Shown here piece after piece: positions 57,170 through 64,000 of a DNA stretch of 64,000 bases. The translations under genes were made by a program, and so were the position numbers. Every line of letters starts with the position of its first letter. Position 1 is the stretch's first letter. The notes under the pieces were generated by a model. It had not been told where the DNA came from, searched no databases, and saw nothing but the letters and a program-made list of their open reading frames with translations. The DNA lies in contig OW240916.1 in the NCBI GenBank assembly GCA_933207985.1, positions 314,897,436 to 314,961,435 on the forward strand, read 5' to 3'. Origin of the DNA: Pelobates cultripes (taxonomy: Eukaryota; Chordata; Amphibia; Anura; Pelobatidae).

Positions 57170-59385
57170 GCCCCCAATTTCAGCTGGCTGGGGTTGGGAT
57201 GAACAGCTGGTCCCTGGATTAAGATGTTTGGTCTGACAGGAAGAGGCCAAGGAGGTTCCAGGCTCATCTTGTTCAGCAGGGGAAACCAAGGTCTGCGAGG
57301 CCAGATTGGGATGATGGCGATGACTTTGAGACCTTCCTTCCATATTTTTCTCAGCAGTCGGTAAATCATTGGTAGGGGAGGGAATGCGTACCCCAGATCG
57401 AATTCCCATGGAAGAGACAGGGCATCCTGTCCTTCTGCTCGATGATCCGCATGTAGGGAGTAAAACCTCTTCACCTGAGTGTTGTTGTATGAAGCCATCA
57501 GGTCGATCTGGGGTACTCCCCACCGATGGGTGATCAATTGAAATAAGTCTGGGTGCAGTTTCCATTCTCCTTGGAGAATCCTTGTCCTGCTGAGATAGTC
57601 TGCCAATAAATTCTCTGGCCCTGGAAGATAAACCGCTTTTAATCCTTGAAGATGTAGTTGCGCAAACCTCATTATTGACAATTCTATCAGTAGAGAATAA
57701 CTTCGAGTTCCTCCCTGATGATTTATGTAGGAAGCCACAGCTCTGTTGTCTGTATGTATCCTGACCCAGGCATCCCTTAATAGAGGACGGAACCCTATTA
57801 ATGCCTTGAGAACCGCTCTCATTTCTCTCAAATTCGAATGGAGTTTTGACTCCTTCCATGACCAAGTTCCTTGGATCCAAGAGTTGTTCAGATGTGCTCC
57901 CCATCCCAGAAGGCTGGCATCTGTAGTTATAGTAATCCAGTCCGGCTCTTCCAGGGGAAAACCACAAAGGAGGTGTTTTTCTTTTGTCCACCAATATAGT
58001 TCTTTCGAAATTCTCGGGAGTAAACCAATCTTCTGATCCCAATTTCCTTGTTTTGCTCTGAACTGTAAGAGAAAATGCCTCTGAATGGGTCGCATCCTCC
58101 ACTGGGCCCATTTCACTAGGCCTATCGTGGAAGTAAGAGACCCTAACAGGCTCATGAAATCTCTTGCCGTGATGAAAGATATTTGACGCAGACTTCTGAT
58201 CTTCTTCATTATTCGTTGTTTTCTGTCTGTAGACAGTGATACCAGGCCATTCCCCGAGTCTATATTTGCTCCTAGGAAAATCATCCTTTGAGAAGGCACT
58301 AAAGAACTCTTTTTGGGGTTCATCAGCCAACCATGATCTTGAAGGTATTTTATGGTTATAGACGTGTGGACATTCACTATCTGACTGGAAGGACCTAAGA
58401 TCAGAAAATCGTCCAGATAATGAAAAATCTCGATGTTCCTTGTCCTTATAAAGGCCACCAGAGACACTAGAATCTTTGTGAATGTTCTGGGCGCCAGACT
58501 TAAGCCGAAAGGAAGTCCCTTGAACTGATAGTGATTCCCCGCAATCCAAAACCTTAGAAACCGGCGATGACTGACATGAATAGGAATCTGATAGTAGGCG
58601 TCCTTGAGATCTATAGAAGTCATCCAGTTCCCTGTCTTTATATTGGGCAGAATTGTGGCAATGGACTCCATTTTGAAAGTTCTTGGAACCAAATAAGTAT
58701 TCAGAACTTTCAGGTCCAGAATTAGACGCCATTTCCCCTGAGGTTTTGGGGCCAAAAATATCGTAGAGTAGTGGCCTCTGTAATGTTCTCTGTAAGGGAC
58801 TTTTTCTATGACCTGATTTTGAAGAAGTTGAGAAATAATTTCGTTTAGAGCCATTTCTTTTCTTCCTCTTGCCACTCTTGAACGGGTAAAGGAGGTTTGA
58901 GAAGGGAATTCTTTGAATTCTATTTTGTATCCTTCCTTGAGGATAGAAAGAACCCAAGAGTCTTGAATGTTTTTGGCCCAAACCGGATAAAAGAAGCGAA
59001 GTCTGCCTCCTATAACATCTGGCTGGGCCAGCAAACGTTCAGAAGTTTTTATTAGCTGGTCTAGATCCTCTTCCTCTAACTGGTTTTGATGAAGATGACT
59101 GGTAGCTTCTCCAGTTAGAATTCCTGGAGAATTCTCTTCCGGGTCTATATGACCTGGCGTCTCGAAAGGATCGGTCTCTAAACTTTTTATCCTTCCAGTA
59201 GGAAGCATTAAATCTTCTTTTCCCCTGGGGGAGAAAGGCTTTTCTTCCATCTGCCGCTTTATGGATCGCATCTTCCAGGACTTTACCAAATAGAAGGTCC
59301 CCTTGAAAAGGAAGCGCACATAGGGAGGCCTTAGAGGCGTAATCTGCACCCCAAGAGTGAAGCCATAATGCTCTTCTCGAAGCAA
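57142..59385 (-). CDS. DIRS reverse transcriptase-RNase H
   Basis: 747-codon frame. The first ~110 codons overlap the Gag frame and may not be translated. RT: GGRLRFF (126-132) and WVLSILKEGY as typical DIRS entry blocks, KWRLILDLKVLN (218-229), SIDLKDAY (257-264), GLPFGLSLAPRTF (290-302), YLDD (323-326). RNase H: TDAS (488-491), Glu521 in LREM, TDN (545-547), AD (595-596). After residue ~610 a segment with QIDLMASYNNTQVKRFYS and PPLPMIYRLLRKIWKEG matches the methyltransferase-like stretch of DIRS elements in position, though I cannot confirm an active DAM-type domain. The frame is open and all acidic catalytic residues are present. It makes the cDNA that is circularised for integration. Confidence 0.93.
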   Translation of the reverse strand: MLREEHYGFTLGVQITPLRPPYVRFLFKGTFYLVKSWKMRSIKRQMEEKPFSPRGKEDLMLPTGRIKSLETDPFETPGHIDPEENSPGILTGEATSHLHQNQLEEEDLDQLIKTSERLLAQPDVIGGRLRFFYPVWAKNIQDSWVLSILKEGYKIEFKEFPSQTSFTRSRVARGRKEMALNEIISQLLQNQVIEKVPYREHYRGHYSTIFLAPKPQGKWRLILDLKVLNTYLVPRTFKMESIATILPNIKTGNWMTSIDLKDAYYQIPIHVSHRRFLRFWIAGNHYQFKGLPFGLSLAPRTFTKILVSLVAFIRTRNIEIFHYLDDFLILGPSSQIVNVHTSITIKYLQDHGWLMNPKKSSLVPSQRMIFLGANIDSGNGLVSLSTDRKQRIMKKIRSLRQISFITARDFMSLLGSLTSTIGLVKWAQWRMRPIQRHFLLQFRAKQGNWDQKIGLLPRISKELYWWTKEKHLLCGFPLEEPDWITITTDASLLGWGAHLNNSWIQGTWSWKESKLHSNLREMRAVLKALIGFRPLLRDAWVRIHTDNRAVASYINHQGGTRSYSLLIELSIMRFAQLHLQGLKAVYLPGPENLLADYLSRTRILQGEWKLHPDLFQLITHRWGVPQIDLMASYNNTQVKRFYSLHADHRAEGQDALSLPWEFDLGYAFPPLPMIYRLLRKIWKEGLKVIAIIPIWPRRPWFPLLNKMSLEPPWPLPVRPNILIQGPAVHPNPSQLKLGAWLLKRRDC

Positions 59386-60442
59386 CTGACAGTGCCATAC
59401 TTTTGGCTACCATTTTAGTAATATCTAGGGAAGCTTCAGAACAGAATTCTGTGGCCAGCTTTAAATCTTTAATGCCCTCCATCAGGTGTTCTCTACGGAC
59501 TCCACCAGCAATATCCTCTTCTAGATTATCAACCCATATTTTAAGAGCTCTGGACAAGGTGGTAAGAGCAATGGCTGGATGTAATGCTGACCCTAGGGCC
59601 AAGTATGCCTTAATTAGGTCAGCGTCCAATCGCTTTTCCATTGGCTCCCTTAAATATGCCATTGAATCTATGGGAAGAGTTGTTCTTTTTGCCATGTGGA
59701 TGACTGCTGCATCAATTTTTGGAACCGAAATCCATGACTTGCAGTCCTCAGGTGCATACGGGTATAATCTGGGGACTTTGCTCTTTAAAGTCACCTTCTT
59801 CTCTGGTCTATTCCATTCTTCACCTATTACCTCCTTTATGGCCGAATGAACTGGAAAAGTAGGTCTGTTAGGCTTCAGATCTTCAAAATATCTATCAGAC
59901 TCCTTCTTCTCCCTGCTTTCTTCAGGAATTCTTAATGTGTCTCTGATAAGATGAACCAACTTATCCACAGACCTGGAATCCAAAGATTTTGAGTCATAGT
60001 CATCCTCTTCTTCCTCTGAATAGTCTTCCATCATATCAGATTCTTCTTCTGATTCCACATAGCTTTCCACTCTGGGACGCTTGGGGATAGCCATTTTACT
60101 AGAGGATTTAAATCCTTCAGCAATGGCTTCTGAAATCCATTTCTTCAAGTCAGCCTGTGGGGAACTTTTCTCATCCCAGTCCTTCGCTGCTTCCGTAAGG
60201 CAAGATCTGCACAAATTTTTTCCCGGAGGAGCCACTTGGTTGCAGTTTGCACATCTGTTGGATTTTTCTCTATATTTTCTGGGAGAATCCTCTTGAGATT
60301 TTTCTGGGCTGAAATTAAAGGCCAATATATTATATATTATAGGCCTGCAATGGCACTCTTTTTCCCCCCTTAAATCAAATTTGACATATGCGGCTCACCT
60401 ATGTCTTCTAGAGCGAGATCTTGAGGCAGAGGGAGAAGCCAT
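59039..60442 (-). CDS. DIRS Gag-like protein, two exons
   Basis: Exon 2 (59,039-60,308) is open for 424 codons, but its frame has no upstream ATG; the only apparent in-frame initiator is a TTG. An ATG at 60,442 opens a 44-base exon (60,399-60,442, MASPSASRSRSRRH) ending AG|GTGAGCC, and the frame rejoins exactly at ...TTTCAG|CCCAG, giving ~437 residues. Content: an SR-like N-terminus; a Cys pattern CANC-x12-CRSC (zinc-binding type); an acidic serine-rich stretch (EESDMMEDYSEEEEDDYDS); a helical capsid-like middle; and a basic Arg/Ser-rich tail (SYRPGREFSRNSNWR). Likely the structural protein packaging element RNA. It overlaps the RT frame by ~350 bases, so RT may need its own initiation or frameshifting. 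Confidence 0.85.
60309..60398 (-). other. Predicted 90-nt spliceosomal intron in DIRS gag
   Basis: Minus strand donor CATAG|GTGAGCC and acceptor TTTAATTTCAG|CCCAG. Removal is in phase (AG + C completes a Ser codon) and links the only good ATG to the Gag frame. Intron-bearing DIRS1-like elements are known from other animals. Not experimentally shown here. Confidence 0.7.
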
Positions 60443-61171
60443 CTAGAATAAAATATGCTTATTGTAAAAGAAACCTTCAAGCAGCAAGAAAGATTTAATA
60501 ATATCCAAAAAAAAATTAAGATTTACCTTTAAACCAGATTCTGAACAAAAAAGGCAGCTTTCCTTATTAACAGAAGTTCATAGAAGAAGCCAGGATCAAT
60601 TCTGAGTGGTTTTTAAATTTTTCATTTTTTGGCGCGATATACCTTTAAGCGCGCAATTATTCCGCGCATGCGCAGAACACCCGCCGGACGCCGTCGGTAC
60701 TGCGCATGCGCCAGAAGCCGAAGAGAGAAGAGACAGACCGGAGGAAGCCCCTGCACCATGCTGATATCCAGGGAAGCTTCAGTTTACACAAAAGACAGAT
60801 GCAGGTAAGCCAGGCACTTGTAAGCTGTCAGAATAACCTCCAGAATTTAAAACAAAATGAAAACCAACGAAATTTTATCAGAAATAAGCACTTACCCTAG
60901 GCTCTCCCAATAACTGACCTCAGATCAGGGGGGTTAGATGCTATAAGGGGATTTTTAAGGTAACAGCCGACCCCACATCCACAGTTGAAACTTTTTCTCC
61001 CATAATAGTACAGATGCTAATCTGTACTAAACTCAGTTAGTCCTGCCCGTGCAGGCTGTTTACTGAGTTCTTCAGATGAAGAGAGGCTGAACTTCATCTG
61101 GAGGCCCATGGTACACATGGGAAGGTGGCCCAAAATAAATTATCCTGTGTGTCCTGAAAGGACAGGAAAAA
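60443..61171 (-). other. DIRS 5' leader
   Basis: About 0.73 kb between the right terminal repeat and the gag ATG, including a CpG-bearing stretch GCGCGATATACC...GCGCATGCGCAGAA near 60,631-60,680 with a GCGCATGCGC palindrome repeated at 60,701-60,710. No conserved frame. Confidence 0.6.
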
Positions 61172-61300
61172 AGACTGTGGGATAGAAGGAGGAGGGACCT
61201 TTTATACCCAGTCTGGTCCATATTAATTGATTTTATCCTGTCCTGTTCCTGATTAGGGCGGAGCTACCCATAAGTGATGCTGCCATGATTAGCCAGGAAA
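61172..61300. repeat. DIRS right inverted terminal repeat
   Basis: AGACTGTGGGATAGAAGG to GATTAGCCAGGAAA, complementary to the left repeat. Lies upstream of gag on the element strand, so it should contain the promoter. Confidence 0.92.
61198..61206 (-). promoter_or_regulatory. TATA box of the DIRS element
   Basis: Minus strand TATAAAAGG within the right terminal repeat, facing the coding region and about 760 bases upstream of the gag ATG. Transcription would start ~30 bases downstream. The same box is present, facing inward, in the left repeat (55,883-55,891). Confidence 0.65.
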
Positions 61301-62170
61301 GCACCTTTAAAATTACCATAAATAGTCTGTTTGCACTCTACTGCATGTGTTTTGAATCATTGCCTAAACTTAACGGAAAGAGACTGGAAGTGGAGATGGG
61401 TGGAATTGTTTTTCTCATATATCCTTGTTTTAATAATCTCTAAGGATCTAATTATAGGAGAAACTGAATATTCCTATGGCAGAGGTGGATGAGATTTGAA
61501 TGGGGCCTTTTTTACTGTAGGTATTTAGTTGACTTTATCAAGGCAATTTGTCAACTTTATTAGTTTATGAAGGAGCGGGTAACAAGGGGTGCTGGTACCC
61601 TGCCAACTTTCCCAGGCAAAACATCAGCAGAAATGTTTAGATAGACAAATCCTTTAAAATAGCACAAATTGCAAAAATTATTGTCTACACAAAACCAAAA
61701 CATCTAGTCACTACCCTGTTACAAATATGTTTATTTTAAGATGGCAATCACAAAATACAGTATGTTATGCAGTGCTTAGTTAACAGCGGCTGCCTGCAAG
61801 GAAAGCAAAGAGTACATTTTTCTAAAGCGAAAGTTTAAAAGCGAAAGTTTATCGGTGTACATGCCAAGATCAGTGGTGAAAATGGAAAAAGAGTTTACTG
61901 GTGACAACAAACAATTCCTCTATCTGAGCTTGCATGCAATGCTGCTACCTAATTGTTCTGGAAAGGAAAATAGCAGTTCATATGAACCCTTGACTGTAAC
62001 TCCCTGAAGGAAGAAATACCTCCCCAAATATGGACAAAATAGGAAAGATAATTATTCATTATTTTGAGGTTACCTGTCTACAGCTGGCACAATGCCAAGT
62101 ACCCAAAATGTTATTTTTTTTTTTATAGCATAGTGTTAAGACACATAACAAGGCAAAGGGGCAATTTTTT
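61301..62170. other. No gene recognised
   Basis: About 0.87 kb between the DIRS element and the next repeat. A duplicated AAAGCGAAAGTTTA phrase at 61,824-61,850 is the only local feature. No coding support. Confidence 0.5.
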
Positions 62171-62174
62171 TTTC

Positions 62175-62822
62175 TCTTTAATGATTATAAATAGAGTTGA
62201 GCAGACACCTGGATGTTTGGGTCTGGCTGGTTCGGCCAAAAGTTGAAAAAAGTTCAGGTTCGGGCTCCAACTTGACCCCAAACTTTACCCCGAACCTGAA
62301 CCCCATTGAAGTCAATGTGGGCCCGAGCTTTTGGCCACAAAAATGCCTCTAAAAAACTCCTGTAAAGGGCTAGAGAGCTGCAAAAGGAAGTAAAAAGGGG
62401 GTAAGAGTAGGACAAGTGCCATGCAAACAAATGTGGATAGGGAAATCACTTAAAATAACATAAAAATACAGCTGAACCATAAAATAGCACTAGATGGAAT
62501 CTTTGATTTTAGCTTTGGAAGAACATAAATCAAAATCTAAAGCATGGCTGTCAGGAGGATCAACAGAATTATCCATTTGAGAGACGGTTGGAGTGCAGGG
62601 TATTCTCTTTCATTGTTTAAACTGAGCTCAACTCCTGATGCATGGAGAAAAGGCCTTCACAAGCCTCTGCTATTGTGTACATAGTTTATACTAAGTGACC
62701 CATAGGTTGAGGAGGCGGTGATCACGGCAGTGTAGGTGGAAGCGGCGGTGGAAGAGGAGGATGAGGTAGCCAACACTGTTTATTTTATTTTAATTGGGGT
62801 AGCCCCCAAAATATTGGGACAC
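62175..62822. repeat. Frog dispersed repeat with TTCGG/CCGAA and CCATTGAAGTCAATG motifs
   Basis: Contains GAGTTGAGCAGACACCTGGA, GGTTCGGGCTCCAACTTG, ACTTTACCCCGAACCTGAAC and CCCCATTGAAGTCAATG, then GCAAACAAATGTGGATAGGG and a GGAGGCGGTGATC/GGAAGCGGCGG segment. I recognise this combination as a common frog interspersed repeat but not its class. It abuts the GTTCGC-rich element on the right. Confidence 0.5.
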
Positions 62823-62823
62823 A

Positions 62824-64000
62824 GTGATGTCCCGAATGGTTCGCTGGCGAATAGTTCCCGGCGAACATTGCTTGTTCGCGTTTGCCACGGATGGCGAACA
62901 TATGCGCTGTTCGGTCCACCCCCTATTCGTCATCATTGAGTAAACTTTGACCCTGTACCTCACAGTCAGCAGACACATTCCAGCCAATCAGCAGCAGACC
63001 CTCCCTCCCAGACCCTCCCACCTCCTGGACAGCATCCATTTTACATTCATTGTGAAGCTGCATTCTTAGTGAGAGGAGGAACAGTGTAGCTGCTGCTGAT
63101 TTGATAGGGAAATTGATAGCTAGGCTAGTGTATTCAGTGCCCACTACAGTCCTGAAGGACTCATCTGATCTTTGTTGTAAGGACAGCACCCCAAAAAGCC
63201 CTTTTTAGGGCTAGAACATCAGTCTGCTTTTTTTTTTCTGTGTAATGTAATTGCAGTTGCCTGCCTGCCAGCATGTGTGTCAGGCTCACAGCGTATACTG
63301 TGCCCACTTGCCCAGTGCCACCACTCATATCCTGTGTCACAATAGCTTGCATTTAAAAAAACAAAACTTTTTTGACTGTAATATAATAGCAGTCAGTTTC
63401 CTTCACGAGTGTGCGTTTCAGGGCCTGCCCAGTGCCACCACTCACTCACTGGTGTCCCAATAACTTGCATTTAAAAAAAACAAAACTTTTTGGACTGTAA
63501 TATAATAGCAGTCAGTTTCCTTCACGAGTGTGCGTTTCAGGGCCTGCCCAGTACCGCCACTCATTCACTGGTGTCCCAATAGCTTGCATTTAAAAAAAAA
63601 AAAAACTTTTTGGACTGTAATATAATAGCAGTCAGTTTCCTTCACGAGTGTGCGTTTCAGGGCCTGCCCAGTGCCACCACTCACTCACTGGTGTCCCAAT
63701 AGCTTGCATTTAAAAAAACAAAACTTTTGGACTGTATATAGCAGTCAGTTTCCTTCAAGCGTTTCAGGGCCTGCCCAGTAAGCCCTCATTCACTGGTGTC
63801 CCAATAGCTTGCATTTAAAAAAAAAAACTTTTTGGACTGTAATATAATAGCAGTCAGTTTCCTTCACGAGTGTGCGTTTCAGGGCCTGCCCAGTGCCACC
63901 ACTCACTCACTGGTGTCCCAATAGCTTGCATTTAAAAAAAAACAAAACTTTTTGGACTGTAATATAATAGCAGTCAGTTTCCTTCACGAGTGTTGATTGG
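62824..64000 (-). mobile_element. GTTCGC-rich dispersed element (right copy, inverted relative to 1-664)
   Basis: Begins with AGTGATGTCCCGAATGGTTC and GCGAAC-rich sequence, passes through the CTATTCGTCATCATTGAG stretch shared with the left copy, a variable middle, and then the tandem array. It runs off the window. No transposase is visible. Confidence 0.65.
63340..64000. repeat. ~120-bp tandem array, at least six units
   Basis: Units start with AGCTTGCATTTAAAAAAA and contain GGACTGTAATATAATAGCAG, TTTCCTTCACGAGTGTGCG, TTTCAGGGCCTGCCCAGTG and CACTGGTGTCCCAATAG. Most are ~120 bp; one near 63,720-63,790 is shortened. The first unit (63,250-63,350) is longer and closest to the 152-bp unit at the window's left edge. 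The array continues past the window. Confidence 0.9.

Larger units (their letters stand above)
55749..61299 (-). mobile_element. Near-complete DIRS retrotransposon, 5.55 kb
   Basis: All hallmarks are present on the minus strand: inverted terminal repeats (55,786-55,917 and 61,172-61,300), an internal complementary region (55,955-56,053), a Gag-like ORF, RT/RNase H and tyrosine recombinase, each with uninterrupted frames. There is no integrase, no LTR and no target duplication; DIRS elements insert a circular DNA by tyrosine recombination. The two ITRs differ by only a few bases (CTATTATTCATGG versus CTAATCATGG, and one or two others), and all coding frames are open, so the insertion is young and possibly competent, subject to sequence verification. 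Confidence 0.92.

Noticed and set aside
57746..58036. Plus-strand frames across the DIRS element (also 59,403-59,849 and 60,081-60,296)
   Set aside because: Antisense shadows of the RT and Gag frames, without motifs.

Overview
The window reads as repeat-dense, AT-rich intergenic DNA from a vertebrate, most likely an anuran amphibian. I base this on the TE families that I recognise from frog genomes: an L2 LINE whose 3' end carries the GCGCTATATAAATAA signature and an (AAT)n tail, TTAA-flanked MITEs with GCACTATAGTGCC-type ends, CCCCTTAAGGAC-ended elements, GTTCGC-rich elements, two DIRS-type elements, Penelope-like, CR1/Rex1-like, L1 and Tc1 remnants. I found no host gene, tRNA, rRNA or CRISPR array; every convincing coding stretch belongs to a mobile element.

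Layout. 1-1239: one end of a GTTCGC-rich element with a 152-bp tandem repeat, then an antisense LTR fragment. 1240-4690: two decayed L2 pieces around a MITE. 4700-9400: Penelope-like debris, a TTAA MITE and a CA-rich block. 9400-12000: nothing coding. 12.0-14.05 kb: a decayed DIRS element (minus strand). 14.5-15.8 kb: GC-rich repeats, a 218-bp palindrome, GT-rich DNA and a MITE piece.

16,834-48,596 is one structure: a minus-strand, apparently non-coding LTR retrotransposon arranged as LTR-internal-LTR-internal-LTR, bounded by a 4-bp ATAT duplication. Each internal region has a polypurine tract at one end and a primer-binding site matching the 3' end of tRNA-Arg(UCG) at the other. It is loaded with nested insertions: an ORF1-only L1-like element in LTR1; the same CR1/Rex1-like fragment at the same site in LTR2 and LTR3; a near full-length L1 inside the LTR3 copy of that CR1; a 4.1-kb TTAA-flanked element and a 1.6-kb solo LTR in internal region 2; and an inverted self-derived segment in LTR3. 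Because paired copies act as empty sites, many boundaries and duplications can be read to the base.

48.6-55.7 kb: flank, a well preserved L2 3' end, an L1 ORF1 scrap, a Tc1 fossil, a ~70-bp hairpin minisatellite and a run of seven different hairpins. 55,749-61,299: a largely intact DIRS element (minus strand) with inverted terminal repeats, internal complementary region, Gag-like ORF with an apparent 5' intron, RT/RNase H and tyrosine recombinase. 61.3-64 kb: unassigned DNA, then a second GTTCGC-rich element in the opposite orientation to the one at the left edge, with its own ~120-bp tandem array running off the window.
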